64,000 nucleotides of DNA, taken from the NCBI GenBank assembly GCA_963853835.1, contig OY970820.1, forward strand, positions 19,709,873 to 19,773,872, read 5' to 3'. Position 1 is the first letter of the stretch. Each line of letters begins with the position of its first letter. Under the pieces are notes generated by a model. That model saw nothing but the letters and a program-made list of their open reading frames with translations, was not told the origin of the DNA and did not search any database. Both the position numbers and the translations under genes were made by a program. This DNA comes from Calendula officinalis. Lineage: Eukaryota > Streptophyta > Magnoliopsida > Asterales > Asteraceae. Below, in pieces: positions 46,871-57,178 of the stretch.

Positions 46871-47090
46871 TAAATATTAATTTGAATATGTTTAAATTAC
46901 ATTTTTTTGCATCTTTTATCTTATAATCATCACTTTCTTAAATGTTGTAATTAAAAAAGTGTATATAAATTTATGTTAATGTTTCTTATTTAGTTAAAGA
47001 GATTGTTTCGTAATTTTTAAAATATACTTAGTAATGTTTTCATTGACTTTTTTTTTTCTTTCTTATTTTATGTTTATCATTATATTATGA

Positions 47091-47250
47091 GTTTTGATAA
47101 TGACAACCCTTAAGGTTGTCAATAATTGCACAAAAATTGTATATTTTTCTATGGAGGGAGTAATTCCTAAAATGCAGGAGTCAGTTGTAATGAATTTACA
47201 AGTTTGTTATGCAAGTCTTTTGACAGCCTTAGGGGTGTCATTATCAAAAC
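47091..47250. mobile_element. short MITE with inverted termini
   Basis: 160 bp, beginning GTTTTGATAATGACA and ending with its reverse complement TGTCATTATCAAAAC. The arms extend imperfectly over about 30 bp (CCTTAAGG... / ...CCTTAGGGG). I could not see a clear target duplication, so the superfamily is open. Confidence 0.75.
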
Positions 47251-47446
47251 CCTTATATTATTAAGTAATCTTAAAATTTCTCTATATAAAATGCAAGCTC
47301 ACGTTCCTTACTTTGCGTTTTAGAAGCATTATATATTTTCTTATCCTTGATCTAATATGCAATTAATAGTAAATTTTTGTATTTCATAAGTGTTTCGTTT
47401 AGTAAAATTATTAACAGCCCGTAATTTTTCACGGGTCAGAAACTAG

Positions 47447-48369
47447 TATCGTTTATAAAGCAAAATTAAATACATGGAAAATGTGGACTACAAGAACTGG
47501 TACTGAAAAGGACAATTTCTTTTGTCAAACAGATCGTTTATTCAAGTCCATAAATATTAAAGATATTTGACTGTCAATTGATTGACTATTTAGAATACTA
47601 TATAGATCGAATGCATATTGAAAATATCAAATGTAATAAAAAAAAGATTTTTTATTGGATCGGCTAATGTCCTAAATACGTTGAACCAGTTGGATCGAAT
47701 TAGCCGGCTAGTTGGAACAAATGACAATACTATTTGATATTTATAATGTGTTAATTATATAAGTGATGTATAAATATAAACAAAAGTTAGAAAAATAAAA
47801 AATAAAAACCCAATAAAAAATCGAATATTTTCACTTATATAAAAAATGCATATGTTTGTTTTATTTATCTAATTTTTTTAGAAAATCCGATTTTTTGTAA
47901 TTCGACCGGCCTGTTCAACCAAGTTTTTATGTCTAATTGGCCGGTTCCGACCATGTTACAACTATCGATATAAACCGGTTCATTCTGACTTCCGACTGAC
48001 TACACCTTCCCGTCTCGCAGTTCGACCATCATGTTCAAGTCTTGAACTGAGTTTTTAAAATATTGGAAATCGTATCGTCTTATAACTAGCAAGAATGAAA
48101 AAGCTAATTTAAATTGGAACGAAACGACAAAGCGAAATTTGAAAAACTGAAGCATAACTTATTAACGTGTTTCATAAACAGTATATATATTATTTGTTTA
48201 ACAACATAAATATAAGTGTTTTATCACGAACAATTGTAGTTTGGAAGGAACATATACGTATGATTATAAAAATTAAAAATTGTACCTTGACATTTGAAAT
48301 TGATCAAGAGGATAAAGTAGGAAGCAAAAAATTGATCAAGAGGTTGTTGAAGACGTTGGGGAAGAAGAT
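47447..48369. other. intergenic, repeat-like
   Basis: AT-rich with several GGCCGGTT/AACCGG-type words at about 47660-47715 and 47905-47985, which look like pieces of a decayed dispersed repeat. No gene was recognised. Confidence 0.5.
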
Positions 48370-48852
48370 ATGGAAGAAGACATACAACTTCCATGGACAG
48401 AAAAGGAGGAAATTGCGTTGTGCCGAGCTTGGTGTGCGACTTCTAAAAATGAGAAGGACGAGAATGGCATGAGAATTAAAAACTATTGGGAAGCCATTCT
48501 TTCTAAATTTCATAACTTCATTGGAGTCCCGCCATACCGAAAAGACAATAGTCTTAGTAGCAAATGGCGTGACATAAACAATAAGGTTACAAAATTCAAT
48601 GGTATATACAACAAACTCTCGTCAGAAAGAAGTAGCGGAATGGCCGCGTTTGATGTTTTGGAGGCCGCCAAGAAACAATACAAAGTTGAAAAAAAGGACC
48701 ATAATTTTGAGCTAGATCGACATTGGTTGATTTTAAAAGAGGATCCAAAATGGATCGGCACAATTACTAAAGATCAACATCAATCGAAGCGCTCAAAAAG
48801 TTTACAATCGGTTGACGTTTCTGATGGTCGTTCACGATGGTGGTGTAATTGA
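48370..48852 (+). pseudogene. Myb/SANT-like domain fragment of the plant GST-T3-like / Harbinger ORF1 family
   Basis: A 160-codon open frame. Residues 8-60 resemble the SANT-like domain of a large plant repeat family, often annotated glutathione S-transferase T3-like or NAM-associated: PWTEKEEIALCRAWCATS, then NYWEAILSKF. The continuation YRKDNSLSSKWRDINNKV and SGMAAFDVLEAAKKQYK is characteristic of the family, as is the W...LKEDPKW end. Such proteins accompany PIF/Harbinger transposons as DNA-binding partners. Full-length members continue for another 100-200 residues; here the frame ends in unrelated codons (RSRWWCN). Next comes a GGGCATGGGTGGCCC-type segment ending at CTAGCC|TAA, which resembles a Harbinger terminus. 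It is most likely a truncated transposon gene, not a host gene. Confidence 0.7.
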
Positions 48853-49161
48853 TGAGGTGACGCTGATGTGGCGGAAAAGGGCATGGGTGGCCCATACCCA
48901 CTAGCCTAAGAACGGTGAAGTTAAATTGGTGACCACTGACTGTGACGGCAGTTTGACAGAATCGTCGGCAACCCTTTCAACTTCCAACCTCGTCAACGGT
49001 CAGTCGTCGTTTCGGAACACGTAAAACAACAGTTTCATGACCGGTGGCGCCAATCAACCGGTCATCCTCTCTCTCTTTCTCTCATCACCTCTGCATTGGT
49101 GGTTAGCATTTACGAAGCAATACACGAATTTAATCGCTCATACCTCCAAGCTACAGGAATC
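48853..49161 (+). other. probable RIN4 promoter and 5' UTR region
   Basis: Contains the transposon-like end noted above, then a less AT-rich stretch with TCTCTCTCTTTCTCTC at about 49069-49084, a Y-patch/CT-rich leader common near plant transcription starts. No clear TATA box was identified. Confidence 0.4.
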
Positions 49162-50638
49162 ATGGCAGTAAGCTCAAGTTTCTTCATCTTATCCAAATTA
49201 TTATATATCCAACTACGTTTATGAATTGAATGAGATATATGCTTAAATAGATTACGTTTTCGAGAAATTTAGGGTTATTTTGAGGGAATTAAACTTTTTC
49301 AATTGGGAATTTGATGTCGTTTGTTGCATATTACTCCGTACATGTTCGTAACAATGTTTATGATGATTCGATTATTAACATTTTACGATTGCTTAAGTAT
49401 TTGGTACAATAATGCTGGATGGATACTACTCATAAGCTTTACCCCTCATTTTCAATTTCACATTATTTATGTTGAAATTAACTCAATTTCTTAGGTTTTG
49501 ATTCAAGGTTTGTTGATGTGTTTAATCAGGTTTGCTTTCACGCTTCATGTAAATACTCAAAAACTGTAAAATACAACTTGTTCCATTGAAAAGATTTATC
49601 AATTACATGTTATCATTTATATCAATTACTTTATGTAAAATATTCAAAAACTGCAAAATTCAACAATTCAATTTGTTCCATTGAAAACATTTATCAATTA
49701 CTACATGTTTATGCTTTCATAATCATACAAATTTAATGATTTATATTATTAAAAACTGTTGTCTGTCCTAATTTTAGAATGATTTAATTAATTTGATTAT
49801 ACTTATTGCTCCAGCAACGGTCACAAGTACCAAAATTTGGGAGCTGGGAAAGCCAAGAAGACGTTCCTTACACTGCTTACTTTGAAAAAGCAAAGAAAGT
49901 TAGAAACGCAAAGACCAACCCAGAAGTTCCAGAGCCTTCTTCCAACAATGGTGAATCAACGAAGTCAGAACCAGAGAGAGCAAAAGATCAAGATTCATCA
50001 TCAAGAACAAAGCACGAAGAAGTTGACTTGACAAAGTCAACCGATTCTTCTGCAAACCCCAGAAGGACCTCACGGCAGAGTGTTGGTTCTGACAGGAGCT
50101 TTGACAGCTCACCAATGCGCCCAAATCACCAGCCAAGAGCTGGAAACAGGGGATCTGAAGGTGGTTCCACTCCTGTTAATTCACGCTTGAGACAAATTAA
50201 TCATGGTGACGAAACGGTAAGTTGTTTAAATAATTATACATGCTCCTTAAACACACCATAGATTTACATATACCAATTGTAATGTAAATATGTAATTAAA
50301 AAATATATATATTTTTCAGCCTGATGATGGACCTGCAATTCCAAAATTTGGTGACTGGGACGATAATGACCCTAGATCTGGTGAAGGTTACACTGAAGTA
50401 TTTAACAAAGCACGGGAAGATAGACACTCAGGAGGAGGAAAATCACCAATGATTTCAACCGAGAATGCTAATTTTTATGGTCAACGAAATGAAAAGTCAA
50501 AGGTACCTACATTTAATTTGTTACACATTTGTGATATTGCAACTTTTCGTCTTGTTGGCTAGTTATGATTATGGTTCTTAATGGTTTGTTCTTTTCATGG
50601 GTCAGGGTTGTGGCTGCTTTCCATGGAGCAGAAAATGA
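49162..50638 (+). CDS. RIN4: RPM1-interacting protein 4 (RIN4) homologue
   Basis: RIN4 is a plasma-membrane immune regulator that bacterial effectors target and that NLR receptors guard. Four exons: 49162-49167 (only ATG GCA), 49815-50216, 50320-50502 and 50606-50638, giving 207 residues against 211 in Arabidopsis. Two NOI motifs are present. The N-terminal VPKFGSW is at residues 7-13 and the C-terminal IPKFGDW at 143-149; both match the consensus cleaved by the AvrRpt2 protease. Thr161 in GEGYTEVF matches the regulatory Thr166 of Arabidopsis RIN4. The C-terminus GCGCFPWSRK carries Cys199 and Cys201, the known palmitoylation site that anchors the protein. The middle is Ser/Pro/Arg-rich and probably disordered. 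The two-codon first exon is easy to miss, but it matches the conserved MA start and has a good GTAAG donor. No lesion was seen. Confidence 0.94.
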
Positions 50639-51828
50639 TTTCTTGATTAAAAAGTGTTTGTGGATGTATAATAATGTATACAAATGGAGTGTTAATGAAT
50701 TGTTGTATGAGTTCTTATTTGAGCTTTAGCTCTTTTTTTTTTTCCCTCTTCCAAACTATACAATCATTAGGACCGGTGGATGAAAGTTCGTGGTGTTGTT
50801 GGTCATTAGGTTTGTTGTAAAATATTGTGTAGGTTTTTGGGGGGAGTGTTCATCTTTTGTATTGCTATAAAATTGTTGTGTTAGTTATTACACGTTAATT
50901 TATAACCAATATTGATATAGTTTTTGGGTATTGTGCAATCAATAACATTATAGTTTTACCATATAACTATGAAGGATCCATGTAAAAGAAACAAAATGTT
51001 ACAAGTTAATTACTGTGTAATGTAGAATAAGTAAACCTTGCATCACATTTGCTCTTTAAACTCATACTGATAAACTGTACAATTGATATTTTTAGAAGCA
51101 TAAATAAACCAAATATTGATTAATTATTTGACACGCTAGTTTAATGTAAAAAATGATAAAAAGATCTGTGGACTTTGTGTCGGATAAAATGAACGACAAA
51201 TTGACGAACCCGATGTTATTTTGCTTCACTTTGAAGACATGGTTGACGATAAAGGTTTAGGGTAATTTTGTTGGTTTGAGTATTTTTGTGTGCTTATGTA
51301 ATGTATAAACTATTAAGTGAATGTGTTTTATTGTCACTAGTGTATCAGTTGAATGTCGGCTAATATAACTCTGAATTTACCAAAATTAAAGTGGTAGTTG
51401 GTGCTTCGGAGCGATCTGATGCGATGGTACCAATTATACAAGAGGTTAATACTTGATTTCATCAACCTCAATCGGTCAATGCTAGACCATTACAACTCTT
51501 CATGTGACACGTGAGAGTTATATTAAGCTCAACAAGCTAATCAAATAAACAAACTTAGAAAATGTTTGAGAAAACCTTATATAAAAGTTTATAAGTTAAT
51601 TATTAGTTTATACAATTTTAATTAAGCTTATAAATGTAAATTTAACTAAATTTATTATATTATAACATATGATATTTTATTTTATAATAAATAGTTCTTG
51701 AAAAATCCACCGGCTAAAATCCTAGAAATTCCTCAACTTTTCTTGATCTCCAACAAATATCACATAGTATTATATTATTTTTGTGTGTGATTTAACACGT
51801 CAAATAGATGAACAAATTTTTTATTTTC
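50639..51828. other. intergenic, RIN4 3' UTR then AT-rich sequence
   Basis: The first 200-300 bp are probably RIN4 3' UTR. The rest is AT-rich without coding resemblance or a repeat I can define. Confidence 0.6.
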
Positions 51829-52389
51829 TGTTGAGTATTGTTCCACATTAAACAATAAGTGAACATATAATATATTTATAAAAATCTTGGGTAGTTCTCT
51901 TACAATCAATTGGTTTTAATATGAACCCCACAAATTTACATGGTATCAGTCTATCAGAGCAAGGTTCACTGTAACACCTCAATTTTCAAAACAATATTTA
52001 AATAACATTTAATCCAAAATACATAATATCGTATCGGTGTCAAATACCAGTTTTACAAAAACGAAAAGGTTTCTTGTTCGAGATTATCAGAGTTTACAAA
52101 AACGATGTTACAAATTATATCTTAACCATAGGATAAGGACTCTAATCATCAACACCGAGCTAATCTCAACAAGGCCTCTTCTAAACGGGACTCCTAGATC
52201 TTCGATCCCGAACCTGAGTACATAGCAAAAACACAAACATAGTACGTGAGACAAAATTGCCTCGTGAGATACATGGGTTTTAGACCCGATAAACAACTAG
52301 TCAAATAATATCATTTAAACTTAAAATAATATTACTAGGTTCGTTGGGGTCACTTCATTACTTTCATCATTTGGCCAATGTCAAGATAA

Positions 52390-52545
52390 TCGGAATGCCT
52401 CCAATCTATCAAGACCATCATATCCACGGTAACCGGAATGCCTCCAATCTACCGGGACTCTTAGGTATTGGGTAATCGGAATGCCTCCAATCTACCACTA
52501 ACCTAAAGGTACCGTAATAACCGGAATGCCTCCAATCTACTACGG
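52390..52545. repeat. tandem repeat inside the solo LTR
   Basis: Four copies of a unit containing CGGAATGCCTCCAATCTA, at about 52391, 52434, 52477 and 52521, with a period near 43 bp and variable linkers. No such array is seen in the A or B LTRs. Confidence 0.8.
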
Positions 52546-53304
52546 CCCTAGGGACAACAACATCATCATCATCACTTTTCTCCTATCATTATGAGCCTAT
52601 AGCTCCATCATTTCTCATTCAATTAATCATTTCATCATCATGTAAGCAATTCGTCATAAATCACATAAATAACTAAATTACTTAAAGACTCGATAAAAAA
52701 ACATTTAATCATAAAACATTTACTAACTATGTACTCAGTTTTGAAAGTTCACATGTACTCACCTTAGCCAAGCTTATCCAAATGTTGTGTTCCTTGAACA
52801 CCAATATCACTTCTCAAGATTTGAATGCCTCAAATCCTTCAACCAATAACCTATTATCAAAGCAATACAATGGTTTGCATCAATCATCAATACTAACTAT
52901 ATAATCTATGACTAGTCAACTACTAGCACCATTTTCCCCCAAAGTTACCAAACCCTAATTCCATAAATCACCATCTTTTCATAGATTCATATCATGAATA
53001 CATTTTCCTTGTTAAAATACCATAGATCTAAGTTATATTACTTCCATTTAACCATTTATGTACAAATCCATAACTAGGGTTTATGATTCAAGCTTCCCTA
53101 CTTGAATCTAAGACTTATAACACAAGAGGGATGAAGATTTACCTTTGATCTTCAAATGTGAGCAAGAATCTCCAAGAGCTAGTGAAGATTAAGCTCCAAT
53201 CGTCACTTTACACTCAAAAATCGCACACACCAATTGAGAGGAGAAAAACTAGGGTTTATGTGTAATAAATGAGGTTTTCCCGTATTAAATGCTGGTGTCG
53301 GGCA

Positions 53305-53456
53305 AAGTTCACGATCGGGAAAATGTTCGCGTCGTGAACTTCTTCACGCACGCAAAGTTAGCGACGTGACCTGATCGGGAAGTAGTTCGCGCCTGATTGT
53401 CTGATTAGCTGGTATGACTTCGCGATCCGTGAACCAAAGTTCACGGCGTGAACTTT
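53305..53456. repeat. degraded GC-rich palindrome cluster in the solo LTR
   Basis: AAGTTCACGATCGGGAA, GTTCGCGTCGTGAACT, CGCGATCCGTGAAC and AGTTCACGGCGTGAACT: the same motif family as in A and B, with CG to TG/CA changes breaking most symmetry, as expected after methylation-driven deamination. Confidence 0.8.
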
Positions 53457-53785
53457 CTAGGGCAGCTAGGGCTGCACTTTTTCATCCTTGGTTCGACCCG
53501 GTTTCGCCCATAACTTTCTCGTACGGTGTCCAAACGACACGAAACCAATTCCTACGTTCCTTAAACGATTTATCCTTATTTATCGTATTTTTGTACAATT
53601 TATTTATTTACAAATTTCAGGTCGTTACATTCACACGTAGTTGGTCAAAAGGTCACACGAACACCACACATGAGGGGCATGTTGAGTAATGTCCAACATT
53701 GGACAATAAATAAACATGTAATATATTTATAAGATTCTGAGCTACTCCTTTTATAAACAATTGATTTAAAATGGATAAATCATTC

Positions 53786-54094
53786 TTAAATCTTCGGTAA
53801 TAGTATATTTAACAATAAATAATGTCACAAATCGTGTGATACATTCTTTTAACGATAAAATTTATAACATATCTCTGAATTGAAAACTTAACCAGGTGGA
53901 TTTAAGGATAGATTTCATTTAATTATTTTTTAATGAAAAATTTGCCTTTTGACCAAAAATTGAAAACTTAACCAGGTGGATTTAAAGAGAGAAACTGACA
54001 AAGTCATGAAGTTGGTGAACAAGGAAACTCACGTTTAAACGTTGACGTTTGATCAGAAATTTAGAACCAATTTTTAACATTGCCCCAGAAAAAA
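53786..54094. other. intergenic upstream of the F-box gene
   Basis: AT-rich. A direct repeat of about 27 bp (AAAACTTAACCAGGTGGATT core) occurs at about 53882 and 53962, 80 bp apart, directly upstream of the F-box gene. Its function is unknown. Confidence 0.6.
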
Positions 54095-56825
54095 ATGAGC
54101 GGATCGAACGAAGCTCCCAGTATATTGGTCCTGCCGGAGGAATGCACATCGGAGATACTATCACTTACATCACCTCGTGATGCCTGCCGAGCTGCCGCTA
54201 TTTCAAAAGCATTCAATACTGCCGCAAATTCCGACGCCGTTTGGGAGCAGTTTCTCCCGCCGGATTACCGTGGAATCATGGCGAGAGCGGCTTCTCCTGT
54301 GGATTTTGGCTCTAAAAAGGAACTTTACCTACTCTTATCGGAGTCACATGTTCTCCTCGATGGTGACCGTTTGGTAAATCGATCATCCTTGTTATTCGTT
54401 ATTTCTTATTTACATTTCCTCGTCGATCTACACGGCTGATTGTATAATATTAAACAGGATAATTAGATGACGTTAAGTGGTTATTTTCACTTAATTAGAT
54501 AGCAGTTGCGTGTTTTAAGCGATTATTACGATTTCCAGAACATAATCATTTGATTATATTCGAAATTAGTAGATTCTTTTTTATATCTAATATAAAAATA
54601 CCTTACAGGCTATTGGCACTTTGGTATTCGATAGTAGATGATTTTAAGTTTATTCTAAAAATTCAGATTTTTACCCTAATTTGTTGCATCAGTATATCTC
54701 CACATGGGCCTACTGGATCTGCTTCAAGCAGGCATCGATCCATACTTGATACTGAAAAAAAACTTTGTGTGATTTTTCTTGCTAATTCGTTGATTCAATT
54801 ACCTTAAGATTGGTGATCGTGATTGAATTTGTTATGAGTTTGTAGAATTTCGTTTTAAGTATTTTTAGACAGCTCCCAACATTGGTTGAAACTGACGCTG
54901 TCAGTTGTTGCCAAATCAGTGTTACGCCAGCTCACCCTTCAACCGACACTAAACTGACGTACACATGCCAACAATACTACTTCCCTTCAATTTGTTGGGA
55001 CCAAGGTTTTAATATACGGAATCGAGCCTCGAGGCGTTTTTCTTTTGCCTCACGAAGCGTAAGCCTCGAGGCGAACCGAGGCGTAAGCCCGAGGCGGAAA
55101 ATAATTAGATATATTTTTATTATTTTATATATATATTAGATATATCATATAATCTTAGGTAAATATTTTAAAAACTGAGCCCAACTCATTTAAATAATTA
55201 CTGTACTAACCCATTTAAATAATTAATAAGTCCATTCTAGTCTTTCATTTATCAATTTTATTTAAAGATGGCCCAGCCCAGCTCATTTAAACTATTAAAA
55301 TTAGGCATTTAGTTTAAAACATAAAAAAAATTAGGGTTTAGGACAAATGACGCCTCCTGCCTCCTGCGTTCCATCTCTCTCATGCGATCTATCTTCTTCC
55401 AGCGTTCCATCTCCTTCCTCCGCCGCCGTTCACGGCCGTTCACCGCCGTTCACCACCAGGTAAGTTCATCTTTCTCCTACGTATCACGAGACGTACGTAT
55501 CATGTTCGTTTTTTCTCTGCCTCGCCTCAAGGCGCGCCTCATTGCGTACGATTCGAACGCTTTTTAAAACCATGGTTGGGACCCACCATTACAAAAGACA
55601 CACACACACAAAATACCCCTTTGGGCCCCACCCACCAACTCACGCAAGCCTTTCCTCTCGTCTCCACAGTGGCGGAAGCCAAAGTGGCGGGGCATGCCAA
55701 TGGTTGGGGTCTCGCCAGTTTTCAAAGACGGAGGAAGTGGCGGGGCGTTGGCACCCGTCTTAGAAATTGACTGAAACTTCAGTTTTTGCCTAATGAAATT
55801 CAAGAGAATTTGATGTCGGGTGGTACAATTGGGTGCATTATATCGCTCTGTTGTCATTATTAATATTTCAGTTTTTGCCAAATGAGTGACAGACATTACA
55901 ATTGGCATTCAACTAATATACAATATATTTTTGGGCCCCAAACACTACAAAATATACATACACAAAATCCTCAGTTTTATTCAAATCCCCACACAACTCG
56001 TCCCTCTATCCGTCTCCAAACCAAAGCCAGTGAACCGACACCACCGTGCCAATGATGTTGGTTTACCGAAGTGAACAAATGCCCAACTGAAGACACCATT
56101 GGCAGCAGTCTTTAGGCTTCTATTATGTATATAAAGAAGTTTGTAAAGGCCCCTTTGTATTCTTTGATGTGTATGTGTTCGATCAGTTATTACAAGTTTT
56201 TGGATTTAATTGTTAAATTGCATAAACAGGCTTTCAAGCTAGATAAAGAGAGTGGAAGAAAGTGTTACATGTTAAGAGCAAGGGACCTAGAAATCGCGTG
56301 GCATGATGACCCTCGGTATTGGGAATGGAAACATGTACCCGAATCAAGGTCTCTCTTTTTGTCCATCTTCTAGATGTTAATATTTTTATAAAAGTAATAG
56401 GAAATATATTACTATTAAATCGGTGTAGGTTTGCAGAAGTGGGTATACTTAGAGAAGTATGGTGGCTTGATATCCGAGGTGTAATACCAAGTGCAATGCT
56501 GTCACGAAACGCGACATATGCAGCATATCTTGTGTTCCAAATTACTAGGGAAGCACGGGGGCTTGGTGGGCCCGTAACAACGATTGTGGGTTTAGGTGGG
56601 ATAAGAAACGAGAAATCTAATGTTTATATTATGCAACTACAAGCACACACAACTTTTCGAGTACCGCCATCTAATACTATGAGGAAAGATGGGTGGATGG
56701 AGATCGAGTTGGGTGAATTCTATAGTGGTGATGGAGATGAAGGTGAAGTTGAGATGGTGTTTAAGGAGCATCGTAACTGGAAAACGGGTCTTATTGTGGA
56801 AGGAATCGAGATTCGGCCTAAATAG
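54095..56825 (+). CDS. F-box protein with PP2/Nictaba-like lectin domain (PP2-B type)
   Basis: F-box/PP2-B proteins are substrate adaptors of SCF ubiquitin ligases; the F-box binds SKP1 and the Nictaba-like C-terminus binds glycans or glycoproteins. Three exons: 54095-54373, 56230-56348 and 56429-56825, joining to 264 residues, near the usual 250-300. The F-box spans about 14-58 (LPEECTSEILSLTSPRDACR, then AAAISKAFN and WEQFLPPDY). The PP2 domain starts near residue 94 and has the family-typical GRKCYMLRARDLEIAW, WEWKHVPESRF, WWLDIRG and, near the end, MVFKEHRNWKTGLIVEGIEIRPK-type sequence. The first exon ends in ELYLLLSESHVLLDG, as expected. Start: ATG GCA-less MSGSNEAPS at 54095, the first in-frame ATG. 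Intron 1 (1856 bp) is long because a hAT-like element sits in it. No lesion was seen. Confidence 0.92.
55002..55574. mobile_element. hAT-like non-autonomous element in F-box gene intron 1
   Basis: 573 bp with termini CAAGGTTTTAA / CATGGTTTTAA (reverse-complemented right end) and an 8-bp duplication GTTGGGAC at 54994-55001 and 55575-55582. An 8-bp duplication and CA-starting ends fit hAT. Sub-terminal GCCTCGAGGCG-type words occur in both arms, at about 55026-55095 and 55518-55540. No transposase. Confidence 0.72.
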
Positions 56826-57178
56826 TGTTTTGAAAGAGTTGTTATGGATTTGTAAAATGTGGACAACTACGTTTGTTTTGTTTAACAATAGTTTTCATTT
56901 CTAATTATACATTTTGTAACTAAAAATACCAAAACCAAATCACCGGATGTATCAACGTTAAGTGTTATATGTGCAAAGTTTATATTATTTCGTAGCAAAT
57001 AAGTCAATTTCAAAAATGTGTAGCAAATTTACATATTTTACATTGTTTCCTACATTTTCTCTCACTCACAAAATGTTTCACGCCTTCTTCTCTGTTCTTC
57101 CACACAAACTATTCTCATTTCGATTACCCTTTTCCGATCACTCTCCCGGAAAACTCATATCTCCGGTAAGAAATTAAA
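56826..57178. other. short intergenic region between the F-box gene and VAMP72
   Basis: F-box 3' UTR followed by a CT-rich leader (about 57048-57140) that is probably the VAMP72 promoter and 5' UTR. Nothing else was recognised. Confidence 0.5.

Larger units (their letters stand above)
44105..47446 (+). mobile_element. Helitron, non-autonomous
   Basis: The 5' end is A|TCTACTGCTATAATAAA at 44105. The 3' end is a stem-loop (CCCGT...ACGGG, about 47418-47435), then CTAG at 47443-47446 and host T. TC at the 5' end, a hairpin some 10 nt before CTRR, and insertion between A and T are the Helitron signature. A second typical 5' end, A|TCTACTACTATAATAAA, lies at 43251, so the true element may start there with 44105 being internal or nested. 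No Rep/helicase is encoded. The interior carries a Mutator-like element and a small MITE, and is otherwise AT-rich. Confidence 0.75.
51970..53629 (-). mobile_element. solo LTR (family D, related to element B)
   Basis: 1660 bp, TGTAACACCTC...GGTCGTTACA, flanked by a perfect 5-bp duplication TTCAC at 51965-51969 and 53630-53634. Both ends and a block near the right end (TCTCGTACGGTGTCCAAACG) match the B LTR, while the middle is diverged. No internal sequence is present, so it arose by LTR-LTR recombination. A four-fold GGAATGCCTCCAATCTA repeat lies at about 52393-52535, and a degraded palindrome cluster at 53305-53456. Confidence 0.93.
51829..53785 (+). mobile_element. TRIM-like small LTR retroelement, split by a solo LTR
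   Basis: Two related, diverged terminal segments start TGTTGAGTATTG (51829) and TGTTGAGTAATG (53680). Both continue with ACATT..ACAATAA, a block ending ATATATTTATAA, and CAATTG.TTTAA. The left one ends at about 51940 and is followed by TGGTATCAG...CTATCAGAGC, a damaged or expanded tRNA-iMet primer site. The right one is preceded by TGAGGGGCA, a short polypurine-like tract. LTRs of only about 110 bp with almost no internal region fit a TRIM-like element. A younger solo LTR occupies its interior. The right border is approximate. Confidence 0.65.

Noticed and set aside
48167..48472. 101-codon frame overlapping the SANT fragment
   Set aside because: Different frame from the recognisable SANT-like sequence; a shadow of it with a lysine-rich tail.
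55382..55567. Arg/Ser/Phe-rich frame in the F-box intron
   Set aside because: It falls in the hAT-like insertion and has no resemblance to known proteins.
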